A DNA stretch of 64,000 bases from an uncultured Lachnospiraceae bacterium. Its GTDB lineage: Bacteria; Bacillota; Clostridia; Lachnospirales; Lachnospiraceae. The stretch lies in NCBI GenBank assembly GCA_905209075.1, contig CAJLRL010000010.1, positions 1-64,000 on the forward strand. Reading direction: 5' to 3'. A model generated the notes under the pieces. That model was not told the origin of the DNA. It saw nothing but the letters and a program-made list of their open reading frames with translations, and did not search any database. Below, piece by piece: positions 50,598 to 59,793 of this stretch (its first letter is position 1; every line of letters begins with the position of its first letter). Made by a program: the position numbers and the translations under genes.

Positions 50598-50626
50598 TGA
50601 CAAGAAATTATATAGTACATATAGAT
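50598..50626 (+). promoter_or_regulatory. Promoter of the 50719 gene
   Basis: Perfect TTGACA (50598-50603), 17-base spacer, TATAGA (50621-50626), a little over 90 bases before the start. Confidence 0.75.
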
Positions 50627-50718
50627 AATTTTTTGAAAATATGTTTTAATAAAGTATATAAATTAGCCAAATAATGATGGGCAATTCAAATATGTTATGT
50701 TAAGTGAGGATGTTGCAT

Positions 50719-52044
50719 ATGTCGAGAAGAAAGCGTAACAGGCAAGTGGCGAAAGAGCTGGAAAATCAGGCTGTGCATAATGTAGAGCCGGTAAATGAAC
50801 ATAAAGATATAAATGAAAGCGAGCGTATCCAAAGAGCAGAATGGATTCATGATCAGGTAAAGCTGCAAAGAGAACGTGAGGATGAAACCTGGGAAAAAAT
50901 CATGGAGGAGCAGAAACTTATTACGGAACGTATGCGCTCCATAGATGATGACATAAGCAGGAACCGTGAACTTGAAAGATATCATGAGGGCTGTCTGGAG
51001 GATATTACAGATCAGGTCTATTCACTTCATGGGGTTACGACAGACAAACTCGAAGGCATGACACGATATAAAAATGCAAAATTTCAGGGCGAGGCGACAG
51101 TTGTATTTGTAATGTCTATAATGATAGCTGCCATTGCGGCATATGCATATGGAGTTACATCACAGATATGTATGTTCATGCTTTTATGCATAGGTGCGGA
51201 GGGAGCATTGCTTTCAGGCCCGCACAAAAAGAGAAATCTGCTGGGGGGAATATTCAGAGCACTTTTCTTTGTCCCGGTAATACTTATGGCGGCAGAAGTT
51301 ATAAGCTTTAAATACTATGAGAACTATTATGAATATGTGACAATGATCGGTGAGGTAGCAGCAATACTGCTGGTTGTTATCGGAACAGCTACATACTTCC
51401 TCTACAATCCATACAGAAAAGACAAGAAATATGTCAAAGAAGCACAGGCTGACCTAAAAGAATTACATAAAGCTGCCAGAAAGAGCGTAAAGAAAAATCA
51501 GAAATTACGCATGAAGAATGAAGCAAAAGATCAGAAAGTACAGGCAAAGCTTGCAAAAAAAGAAGCAAAATATGAACGAAGGCAGCAGAAACATCAGTTA
51601 AAGATGGAAAAACGGGAGTTTAAGTCTGAACAGAAAAAGAAAAAAATGGAGATGAAGACGGAGCTTAAGCGAAGTAAACTGATGGCGAAAGCTATGAAAA
51701 TTAATAAAAAAGCCGGGATAATGCCTGATATACAAAATAATGATGGCGTCAATGCAGAAAACATAAATGATAATGAAAAGGTAAAAGCAATAGAAAAGGT
51801 AAATGTAATAGAAAAGGCCGGCAGCATTGAAAATGAAATCGCTGCAGAAGAAACAGAACAAATAGGAAGTGTAAACAGCACAGAAAATATAAACCGCATA
51901 CAAAATAAAGATTTAAAAGAAAATAATGGTGATAATAGAAAACACCGGGATAAAGCTCCGGAGGAAGTAAACCTCGATAACCCGGTGGAGTATATTGAAC
52001 AAAATAACATAATTTCCATAACAAAGGAGCGTAAAATAGAATAG
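50719..52044 (+). CDS. Unknown membrane protein between two coiled coils
   Basis: A 441-residue protein that I cannot assign to a family. Residues 1-120 are hydrophilic and helical (SRRKRNRQVAKELENQ, then IMEEQKLITERMRS), 121-225 contain four membrane helices in two pairs, 230-330 form a Lys/Glu-rich basic coiled coil (KNQKLRMKNEAKDQKVQAKL, KKKKMEMKTELKRSK) and the last ~110 residues are Asn/Glu/Ile low-complexity with 'EKVNVIEKAGSIENE'-like repeats. Both ends should be cytoplasmic. The architecture recalls the membrane coiled-coil protein at 3851. It has its own promoter; a scaffold role is only a guess. ATG 50719 follows TGAGGATGTTGCAT. Confidence 0.7.
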   Translation: MSRRKRNRQVAKELENQAVHNVEPVNEHKDINESERIQRAEWIHDQVKLQREREDETWEKIMEEQKLITERMRSIDDDISRNRELERYHEGCLEDITDQVYSLHGVTTDKLEGMTRYKNAKFQGEATVVFVMSIMIAAIAAYAYGVTSQICMFMLLCIGAEGALLSGPHKKRNLLGGIFRALFFVPVILMAAEVISFKYYENYYEYVTMIGEVAAILLVVIGTATYFLYNPYRKDKKYVKEAQADLKELHKAARKSVKKNQKLRMKNEAKDQKVQAKLAKKEAKYERRQQKHQLKMEKREFKSEQKKKKMEMKTELKRSKLMAKAMKINKKAGIMPDIQNNDGVNAENINDNEKVKAIEKVNVIEKAGSIENEIAAEETEQIGSVNSTENINRIQNKDLKENNGDNRKHRDKAPEEVNLDNPVEYIEQNNIISITKERKIE

Positions 52045-52098
52045 GGCTATTAGACTTTTTGCTGGGCTTAAAATATATAACATGGGGAGGTAATCGAA

Positions 52099-54141
52099 AT
52101 GAAGATTACAGATAAAAAAGGTGTAAAGGTTACACCGGAAATGATAGGATTATTTTTTGAGGACATTAATTTTGCCGCAGATGGTGGTTTGTATGCAGAA
52201 ATGATAGAGAATCGTTCGTTTGAGGCAAAAGAGGCATTCGGAACGCCGGGAAACTTCTATTCAGTTGATGACAATGGATACGCATGGAAACCATATACGG
52301 CGGGGGGATTGGATAAGCCTCGCATGCAGTATATAATGGGCACACCACTTTCAGAGGCAAATCCACATTATCTGAGATTTACTGCAACAGAAGCGGGACA
52401 GGGATTTTCCAATAAAGCATATGACGGGATCAGATTGCATAAAGGAATGAAATACAATGTATCATTTTATGCACGATGTGTAGAATACACCGGCAATAAC
52501 TTTATCATATCCGTAAACAAAGATGGTAAGATATATGGCAAAGCCAGTGTAGAAGCAGTAAAGGCAATACCATATATACCATTTTCTGATTTAAAGATCG
52601 ATATGGAACAGAAAGATCCTGTCATAAGTGCGCAGATAGAAAAGATAAATCAGCTTGACACGGAAAAGATGAGCCGCTGCAATGACTGGATCAAATATGA
52701 TGTGGTAATCACAGCAGATAATGATGTATCAGGAGCCGATTTCACGATATCTCTTGATGGAGCGGGTGTCATAGAATTTGACCTTATTTCGATGATACCG
52801 GAGGATGCTGTAGACGGCATTTTCAGACGTGATCTTTTCGAGGCACTTGCAGCGATAAAACCGGGATTTATCAGATTTCCGGGTGGATGTATCGTAGAGG
52901 GAATAAGCCTCGAAAACAGATACCGCTGGAAGAGAAGTGTCGGAGAATTAAAAGACAGAAAATATATACCAAATCTCTGGGCATTTGATGATGACAGATC
53001 AAAAGAAGGCTGGGATGTAAAACGTCCGGATTCACATTATGGACAGTCTTTTGGAATCGGATTTTATGAGTACTTTATACTTTGTGAATTGCTTGGTGCG
53101 AAAGCGCTTCCGGTATTGAGCATCGGTACAGCATGTCAGTTCCGTTCAACACAGCTTGTAACATCAGACAGCAAAGAGTTTGATGAATATGTACAGGATG
53201 CACTCGATCTTATTGAGTTCGCAAATGGTCCGGTAAGCAGCAAGTGGGGAGCACTCCGTGCTCAAATGGGACATCCGGAGAGCTTCGGACTGGATATGAT
53301 TTCTGTGGGAAATGAACAATGGGAGTCTAAATACGTTGATTTATATAAGCGTCATCAGATCTTTGAAAAGGCGATCCATGAGAAATATCCTGACATGAAA
53401 ATACTCGGAACAGCAGGTCCGTTCCTGGATTCGCCTATCACAAAAGATGGATGGGATTTCTATAACAATGAATTCAAAAAGAATCCAAATACATGCTATG
53501 CAGTAGATGAGCATTATTATGTGAGTCCGCAGTGGATGTATGATCATGTAGACCACTATGATGATTATCCAAGAGATATAGCAGTATTTGCAGGAGAATA
53601 TGCAGCGCATACAGAGAAAAAAGAAAATTCAATGGAGAGTGCATTGGCAGAGGCTGCACTTCTTACAGGAATAGAGAAAAATGCAGATGTTGTTAAACTC
53701 GCATCTTATGCGCCTCTTTTCAACCGAATAGGCCACAGCCAGTGGAAACCGGACATGATATGGTTTGATGATGAAAAAGTATATCTGACACCAAACTATT
53801 TTGTTCAGCAACTTTTTGCAAATCATGTCGGAGATGAGACTATTCCTATGGACGGGCAGGAAAAAGAGCTCAGAAAAGATGGAATATATGTTTCGTTATC
53901 AAGAACAAATAACGGAGAAACTGTACTTAAAGCCGTAAATGTAAATGACAGTGAATATACACTGCCACTTACAGATTACGAGGATGTGCCGGTCGAGGCG
54001 ATCGGACATGCGTGGGTGCTTGAGGGAACAGGAGAGATACCGGATGGCATGCCTGAGATTACAGATGTAAGACAGACAAATCTGCAGATAATCGGTGATG
54101 TCACAATTCCGGCACAGAGCTTTATGGTTATCAGATTTTAA
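52099..54141 (+). CDS. Alpha-L-arabinofuranosidase, GH51
   Basis: A 680-residue glycoside hydrolase releasing arabinose from arabinan or arabinoxylan. The N-terminal GLFFEDINFAADGGLYAEMIENRSFE and the FIRFPGGC barrel strand are GH51 hallmarks; the acid/base Glu is in SVGNEQWES and the nucleophile Glu in VFAGEYAAH. A CBM4_9-like insertion (about residues 60-235) precedes the barrel and a beta-sandwich ends the protein (final SFMVIRF). No signal peptide: it acts on imported oligosaccharides. No transporter is adjacent. It ends one base before the convergent asnB stop, leaving no room for a separate terminator. Confidence 0.93.
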   Translation: MKITDKKGVKVTPEMIGLFFEDINFAADGGLYAEMIENRSFEAKEAFGTPGNFYSVDDNGYAWKPYTAGGLDKPRMQYIMGTPLSEANPHYLRFTATEAGQGFSNKAYDGIRLHKGMKYNVSFYARCVEYTGNNFIISVNKDGKIYGKASVEAVKAIPYIPFSDLKIDMEQKDPVISAQIEKINQLDTEKMSRCNDWIKYDVVITADNDVSGADFTISLDGAGVIEFDLISMIPEDAVDGIFRRDLFEALAAIKPGFIRFPGGCIVEGISLENRYRWKRSVGELKDRKYIPNLWAFDDDRSKEGWDVKRPDSHYGQSFGIGFYEYFILCELLGAKALPVLSIGTACQFRSTQLVTSDSKEFDEYVQDALDLIEFANGPVSSKWGALRAQMGHPESFGLDMISVGNEQWESKYVDLYKRHQIFEKAIHEKYPDMKILGTAGPFLDSPITKDGWDFYNNEFKKNPNTCYAVDEHYYVSPQWMYDHVDHYDDYPRDIAVFAGEYAAHTEKKENSMESALAEAALLTGIEKNADVVKLASYAPLFNRIGHSQWKPDMIWFDDEKVYLTPNYFVQQLFANHVGDETIPMDGQEKELRKDGIYVSLSRTNNGETVLKAVNVNDSEYTLPLTDYEDVPVEAIGHAWVLEGTGEIPDGMPEITDVRQTNLQIIGDVTIPAQSFMVIRF

Positions 54142-55989
54142 TCATATGCTCAGGTTATACTTTTCCATCCAGTAGTTAATCTGGATAAAATATGCGATTA
54201 GCTGCGGACCTGCCATGAGCTGGCCAAACCATGGTTTTCCATATTCTGCAGGGGCTTTCAGAAATTCGCATACCTTTTTGGAATCAATGAGTGAGAGTAC
54301 GGGAGAATTCGGAGTATCAAGTATTTCTTTCATACCTTTAATGAGAAGAGCTTCATATCCGGGATGATAAGTCTTCGGATATGGGCTCTTTTTTCTATGC
54401 AGAAGTTCAGGTGGCAGAATATCAGAAAAAGCATCACGGAGCAGTGTTTTTTCTACACCATTCTGAAATTTCATATGCCATGGAACATTAAATACATATT
54501 CTATAATTCTGTGATCTGCGAACGGAACACGTGCTTCAAGCTCAGAAAACATGCTGGCACGATCCATCCGGTCGAGAAGAGTCTGCATAAACCATTTTAT
54601 ATTGAGATATCCGATCATACGGCGGCTTTCGTCCTCTTTTGATTCGCCGGGAAGCAGAGGTGCGGCAGCTTTTGACTGTTCATAGCGCATATGGGAATAA
54701 TCGGAAAGGGCGAGTTCGTCTGCTACATCTTCACGCAGAAAAGCAAGACGGGGAGTTATGTCCGAGGACCACGGAAATCCATCTTTTTCAAGCAGTTCTT
54801 TCCGGTAAAACCATGGATATCCACCGAAGATTTCATCAGCACATTCGCCAGTCAATGCAACTTTATTTTTTTTGCTGACAAGATTACAGAAATATAAAAG
54901 TGATGCATCTACGTCTGTCATTCCTGGCATATCTTTGGCATCAACAGAACTGAAAAGCTCATTGTAGAGGGAAATCTCGTTACATTCAAGATAAGAATGA
55001 GCAGTTTCATATTCTTCAAGCATCCGATTGACGTATGGAAGATCACGTTCGGGCTGGAAGGAGTTTGATTTAAAATATTTATCATTGTCCTTAAAGTCGA
55101 ATGAAAAAGTATTGAGAGTTTTTCCGTTTCGGTTCAGGTAATCTGCAGCGACAGCAGTGACTATACTTGAATCGATTCCACCGGATAAGAATGTGCATAC
55201 AGGAACATCCGAAACCATCTGACGGATAATTGAATCCTCAACAAGATAGCGGGTATGTTCCACAGTCCGGGCATAATCGTCAGTATGCTCATGGCTTACA
55301 ATGTCCCAGTATTTTTCATCGTACAGCCCTTCCTTTGAATATGATATATAATGTCCGGGCAGAACTTCATAAAGTCCTTTAAATAAAGTGGTTCCGCTAG
55401 TGTGAGCCGGACCTATCGAAAGAAGCTCCTGTAAACCTTGCTTATCTATTTCCGGTTCAAAATCAGGGTGGACGAAACAGGCTTTTGGCTCTGAACCGAA
55501 GATAAGAGTGTCGTTTCGCGTAGCATAAAAAAGTGGTTTAACTCCTACCCGGTCACGGAATAGAAACAGCTTCTGCAGGGCATCGTCCCATATGGCAATA
55601 GCAAAAATACCATTCAATTTTTCGACAAAATCAGCTCCGTAGTGCATATATGCATAGAGTATCACTTCTGTGTCAGATGTGGTTGAAAGCACATATCCGT
55701 TTTTGTTAAGTTCCGGGATAATCTCGTCTGTATTATAAATCTCCCCATTATATACGATAGTACAGCTCCGTCCATCGCATGAACGTGTCATCGGCTGATT
55801 GCCACACAATATATCACGAATTGCGAGGCGGCTGTGAGCAAGACCGATATGTTTTTTCAGATACCGGCCGCGGGCATCGTTACCCCGGTGAGCAAGAACC
55901 GCACGCATTTTTTCGAGACGGAAATGCCAATAATCGGGTTTTTCATCATAATTATTTTTATAGCTGCAAAAACCAGCAATTCCACACAT
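54142..55989 (-). CDS. asnB: Asparagine synthase (glutamine-hydrolysing)
   Basis: A 615-residue two-domain enzyme. The glutaminase domain begins MCGIAGF, so Cys becomes the N-terminal nucleophile after Met removal; that fixes the start at 55989, with GGAG eight bases upstream, rather than the upstream ATG at 56001. AHRGNDARG, VYNGEIYN and TSDTEVIL follow. The synthetase domain has the ATP pyrophosphatase loop FLSGGIDSSIV, then LTGECADEIFGGYPWF. It makes Asn from Asp using Gln and ATP; the family also includes peptide-modifying homologues, but the full-length conservation favours the housekeeping role. Confidence 0.94.
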   Translation of the reverse strand: MCGIAGFCSYKNNYDEKPDYWHFRLEKMRAVLAHRGNDARGRYLKKHIGLAHSRLAIRDILCGNQPMTRSCDGRSCTIVYNGEIYNTDEIIPELNKNGYVLSTTSDTEVILYAYMHYGADFVEKLNGIFAIAIWDDALQKLFLFRDRVGVKPLFYATRNDTLIFGSEPKACFVHPDFEPEIDKQGLQELLSIGPAHTSGTTLFKGLYEVLPGHYISYSKEGLYDEKYWDIVSHEHTDDYARTVEHTRYLVEDSIIRQMVSDVPVCTFLSGGIDSSIVTAVAADYLNRNGKTLNTFSFDFKDNDKYFKSNSFQPERDLPYVNRMLEEYETAHSYLECNEISLYNELFSSVDAKDMPGMTDVDASLLYFCNLVSKKNKVALTGECADEIFGGYPWFYRKELLEKDGFPWSSDITPRLAFLREDVADELALSDYSHMRYEQSKAAAPLLPGESKEDESRRMIGYLNIKWFMQTLLDRMDRASMFSELEARVPFADHRIIEYVFNVPWHMKFQNGVEKTLLRDAFSDILPPELLHRKKSPYPKTYHPGYEALLIKGMKEILDTPNSPVLSLIDSKKVCEFLKAPAEYGKPWFGQLMAGPQLIAYFIQINYWMEKYNLSI

Positions 55990-56110
55990 ATAATTCTCCA
56001 TAACAGTAGACTTTCTCTATATATTATGCGAAAATTATGAAAAAGTTATACTGTAAAGCAGACATATTTTTACAGTAAATCAATGGGTATGCCTGATGAT
56101 CATAGTATTA

Positions 56111-56139
56111 TTGATTTTATCTAAAGTTCCACGTATAAT
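56111..56139 (+). promoter_or_regulatory. Promoter of the NhaC-type gene
   Basis: TTGATT (56111-56116), 17-base spacer, TATAAT (56134-56139), 34 bases before the start codon. Confidence 0.75.
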
Positions 56140-56172
56140 CAAGGATAGACAGTGATAAATATGGAGGACTAT

Positions 56173-57474
56173 ATGAAAAAACAAAACACAATTGCTTTAT
56201 TACCAATAGCAGTATTCCTTGTCCTGTACCTCGGACTTGGAATACTTTTTGAATATATAATGAAGATACCGATGGGCTTTTACAATGTGCCTATCATAAT
56301 CGCTTTTCTTGTCGCAATATTTGTAGCCTGTTTACAAAACCGCAGTGTTACATTTGATGAAAAACTCGGAATAATGGCACAGGGGCTTGCGGACAAAAAT
56401 ATCATAACGATGCTGCTCATATTCCTCACAGCGGGAGCGTTTGTCGGAGTTGTGGGGCGCAGCAGTGCAGAAAGCGTGGCATATTTTATGCTGTCACTTA
56501 TTCCGGCGAGATTTGCAGTGATGGTTCTTTTTGTGGTTGCCTGCTTTGTGTCGATCGCAATGGGAACATCCGTTGGAACTATAACGCTTATCGTGCCGAT
56601 CGCAGCGGCTGTGTCTGAGGCATCCGGTTTTGGACTGCCGCTGTGTGTCGGTGCAGTCATGGGAGGCGCAATGTTTGGGGACAACCTCTCATTTATATCG
56701 GATACAACGATCGCCGCATGCAACGGACAGGGCTGCCGGATGAAGGACAAATTCAGGGAAAACTTTTTTATAGCGCTTCCGGCGGCAATACTTACACTTA
56801 TATGCATAGCGGTATTATCATTTAAAACCGACATTGCCGGAGCGGTATCGCAGGAATATCATCTGTTACAGATAATACCGTACATTCTTGTACTTATAGG
56901 CGGAATAATCGGAATAAATGTATTTTTAGTGCTTATAATCGGGATCGTATCAGGTGCGGTGATAATGATCGCAGCAGGAAACATCACTCCGTATGAACTG
57001 CTTACAAATATGGGAAGCGGGGCTTCCGGTATGTTTGAAACGTGCATGGTCGCAGTACTCGTTGCGGCAATGTGTGCGCTGATCCGTGAATATGGCGGCT
57101 TTGAAGCGCTGCTTAGTGCGATATACAGGACTTTCAAGGGAAAAAGGGGCGGACTGCTCGGAATGGGATTACTTGTCGGACTGATAGACATTGCAACAGC
57201 AAACAACACGGTTGCGATAGTCATGGCTAACCCAATAGCAAAGGAAATGGCGCAAAAATATGGCATAACATCACGTAAAACGGCATCGATACTGGATACA
57301 TTTTCATGTATTTTTCAGGCAGTGATACCATATGGAGCGCAGATGCTCGTAGCAATCTCAGCCGTACACGAACTTGGATATGAAATATCGGCATTTAATG
57401 TACTGCCGTATCTGTTTTACCCAATGTTTCTGCTGGCAAGCTCGTTGGTTGCTATAGTAAAAATTGAGAGATAA
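56173..57474 (+). CDS. NhaC-family Na+/H+ antiporter
   Basis: A 433-residue membrane protein with about eleven helices. GTSVGTITLIVPIAAAV, GAVMGGAMFGDNLSFISDTTIAA and, in the second half, ANNTVAIVMANPIAKEMA are the conserved NhaC segments, with the transport-critical Asp in the GDNLSPISD-like motif. It should expel Na+ in exchange for H+ (or another substrate; some homologues carry amino acids or lactate). ATG 56173 follows GGAGGACTAT. The large HTH/TPR regulator starts 2 bases after its stop, so the two are probably one transcript. Confidence 0.87.
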   Translation: MKKQNTIALLPIAVFLVLYLGLGILFEYIMKIPMGFYNVPIIIAFLVAIFVACLQNRSVTFDEKLGIMAQGLADKNIITMLLIFLTAGAFVGVVGRSSAESVAYFMLSLIPARFAVMVLFVVACFVSIAMGTSVGTITLIVPIAAAVSEASGFGLPLCVGAVMGGAMFGDNLSFISDTTIAACNGQGCRMKDKFRENFFIALPAAILTLICIAVLSFKTDIAGAVSQEYHLLQIIPYILVLIGGIIGINVFLVLIIGIVSGAVIMIAAGNITPYELLTNMGSGASGMFETCMVAVLVAAMCALIREYGGFEALLSAIYRTFKGKRGGLLGMGLLVGLIDIATANNTVAIVMANPIAKEMAQKYGITSRKTASILDTFSCIFQAVIPYGAQMLVAISAVHELGYEISAFNVLPYLFYPMFLLASSLVAIVKIER

Positions 57475-57476
57475 AT

Positions 57477-59279
57477 ATGAAATACACAGAAGTAATTGGA
57501 GAGATATATAAACATACCCGGGAAAAAAAGGGTTGTTTTAAAGAAACAGTAATTAAAGATCTGATCGGAATAAAGATAATAAACAGATTTGAGGACGAAG
57601 AAATCCTGCCGGATTTTCTCATGATAGAAAGGCTGTATCAAAGGATTGGAGAGTCATCTGATATTTTTACGATAATGATGACGAGTGAGGAATATGATTA
57701 TTGTATATGGCGCGAAAACCTCATAGAAAAAATCATATCCGGCAAAATATGTAAATCCGACTGGGAAAGCAGATCTGCAAAAGACCGGACCATCAATGAA
57801 CTTTTACAGGAACAATTCGTGCAATTCTGGAAAGGCTATGATGATAGTGATGCGGAACTTATGAAAAAGGCGATACGCATGACCGTGCCGGAATTTCCAG
57901 ATAAAATGTCCATGCATCAGTGCATAGGCAGGGAAGAATTTGCATATATGCTCTATTATATCGAAAGAAAACTGCAAAAAAATCCGAAAGAGTGGATGCA
58001 GGAGTATGAGACGGTAAGATTTATCTTAAAATATATCAACCTCAATTATGAAACACAGGAACTTGTAAGGATATACGCAAGGGCAGCATGTGTATATGGT
58101 GAACTTATACCGATAGATGATATTGACGATAAAATACATCATTACAAAAGCGCACTGGATCTTCAGCGCAAATATGCAAGAGTAAGCGGCATCGACAGGC
58201 TGCTATATGGACTGATCTGCTCTTATAAGCAGCTTGAGCAGGAAATCCCGGACGATTATCAGAAGATGTATGAAACGATAATAGCGGTAAAAAATGAGTT
58301 TAAGATAACGGAGAACTATGCCCCTGAAATAAAAATGACTAACGAGATCTATCTGCTGGACGAGGTGTTTAAAGAATACCGGCTTGAAAGAGGGCTTACA
58401 CCGGCACAGGCGGCGGAGGGCGTATGTGATATAAAAACCTACAGAGCGCTTGAAAATGGAAAACGTAAACCCAAAAGAGGCACGTATCAGGCGATCGCAG
58501 AGGCACTGGGTATTCCGCTTGTAAAATATAATGCGGATATAATAACAAATGAGTATGAGCATATCCAGATGCTTGAGGAGATTAAGCTGATATCCAGAAA
58601 AAGTGTAAAAGGAAGAGAGCAAAAACTTATAGATATACTTGAACAAAAACTTGGAGTATGGATGAAATATCCGGAAAACCGACAGATGATAGATAGTAGG
58701 AGAGATTTTCAAAAATTTTGTGACGGAAATATAGAAATAGATGATTATTTAGATAAATTAAAAAACGTTCTTGATATGACAATAAATAACTGGCATAAAG
58801 ACATGGAGCATCATTTTTATACCAGAAGAGAGTTAGTTATATTGTATTATGTAATTGTAGCATATAGAGAAAAAGGAAGATCAGATATTGCAATTAAATT
58901 GATGGATAAACTATTAGAATATCTCAACAGCAGTAAGGTAAATTGTGAATCAAGAATGGAAGAAATAGCAGTATTGTACATAGAACGTAAAAATCTGCTT
59001 ACGGATATGGAAATGTATGATGAAGCCATAAAAAATGTCTACGAATACATGAAAATATGTTTCAAACTAGATCGCGGGGATAAAATAGTACCACTGTTAA
59101 TAGAACCAGGGTGGATTTGTAATGAGGGTTACTATCAGGAAACTATGGAAATGCTTGACAAAGAGCACAGCGAAAAATATTTTCAACATGCTCTTTGTAT
59201 AAGTGAAATGTATTATCAGGATGCTTATCAAAAATCTATTAAAGAATATATGAAAAGTATTAAAATTAGTCAGCCGTAG
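57477..59279 (+). CDS. Large TPR-like regulator with internal helix-turn-helix
   Basis: A 600-residue cytoplasmic, all-helical protein. A first part (about 1-130) could be a divergent HTH (EVIGEIYKHTREKKGCFKETVIKDL), a Cro/CI-type HTH is clear at about 298-350 (LKEYRLERGLTPAQAAEGV, TYRALENGKRKPKRGTYQAIAEALG), and 150-290 plus 380-600 look like TPR-type helical repeats. This combination resembles peptide-sensing RRNPP regulators, though it is larger than most and has the HTH in the middle. Only 2 bases separate it from the antiporter gene. The last codons converge with a decayed reading frame discussed under findings. Specific targets are unknown. Confidence 0.7.
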   Translation: MKYTEVIGEIYKHTREKKGCFKETVIKDLIGIKIINRFEDEEILPDFLMIERLYQRIGESSDIFTIMMTSEEYDYCIWRENLIEKIISGKICKSDWESRSAKDRTINELLQEQFVQFWKGYDDSDAELMKKAIRMTVPEFPDKMSMHQCIGREEFAYMLYYIERKLQKNPKEWMQEYETVRFILKYINLNYETQELVRIYARAACVYGELIPIDDIDDKIHHYKSALDLQRKYARVSGIDRLLYGLICSYKQLEQEIPDDYQKMYETIIAVKNEFKITENYAPEIKMTNEIYLLDEVFKEYRLERGLTPAQAAEGVCDIKTYRALENGKRKPKRGTYQAIAEALGIPLVKYNADIITNEYEHIQMLEEIKLISRKSVKGREQKLIDILEQKLGVWMKYPENRQMIDSRRDFQKFCDGNIEIDDYLDKLKNVLDMTINNWHKDMEHHFYTRRELVILYYVIVAYREKGRSDIAIKLMDKLLEYLNSSKVNCESRMEEIAVLYIERKNLLTDMEMYDEAIKNVYEYMKICFKLDRGDKIVPLLIEPGWICNEGYYQETMEMLDKEHSEKYFQHALCISEMYYQDAYQKSIKEYMKSIKISQP

Positions 59280-59793
59280 GCGGTAGTATATTACTACATG
59301 TAGATATATCGGTATTATATTCCTCAGAAGTGTTAGGACAAGGCTGTATAGTGAAATTTGATAAACAGAGAGTTAATAGGAATGTTAATAATAGTTTGTT
59401 AATTTTTTCATTTGTAAATAGCTACTTTATGTGTAATCGGTTACGATAATACACCATATGGTGAAAAAATAAAAGGGACAGATCGTGTCTGAAAATCGGA
59501 CACGATCTGTCCCTTTACTTTGTGCGAAAATAATCTATAATTTATAAACGTTGCGAGGAAATAATGATTTTGGGACTATAAAATTATTATGATTACATTA
59601 ATTTCTTAGAAAGGAAAGAATGCTTGAGTTACTAAATAACTAATAAATTTATAGTTTCATTATCAATGGATGGAATAAAAGAAGTACAGAATTACCATAG
59701 ACCATTAGCCAATGGAAATGTAGTATATTGTGGGTAGCATCTTTGTAAGTGCATCTTATTTTATTTATAAAAATTATAGGTGGTATTATAAAT
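59280..59793. other. 514-base gap with palindrome and REP-like hairpin
   Basis: No intact gene. On the minus strand an ATG at 59412 starts a reading frame that needs two frame corrections to stay open (see findings). CACCATATGGTG (59453-59464) is a perfect 12-base palindrome. An 18-bp hairpin follows at 59472-59516. The rest, to the MFS gene at 59794, is AT-rich with nothing I can name. Confidence 0.5.
59472..59516. repeat. Perfect 18-bp inverted repeat, REP-like hairpin
   Basis: AAAGGGACAGATCGTGTC (59472-59489) and GACACGATCTGTCCCTTT (59499-59516) are exact reverse complements around a 9-base loop. No T-run follows, so it is not a standard terminator; the GGGACAG..CTGTCCC shape resembles repetitive extragenic elements mobilised by IS200-like transposases. 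It could still stop transcription of the regulator. Confidence 0.7.

Noticed and set aside
59284..59330. A third AEC-like boundary (AGTATATTAC...CGGTATT) after the large regulator
   Set aside because: The match needs a ten-base insertion and lies in AT-rich DNA; too weak to count with the copies at 27898 and 30351.
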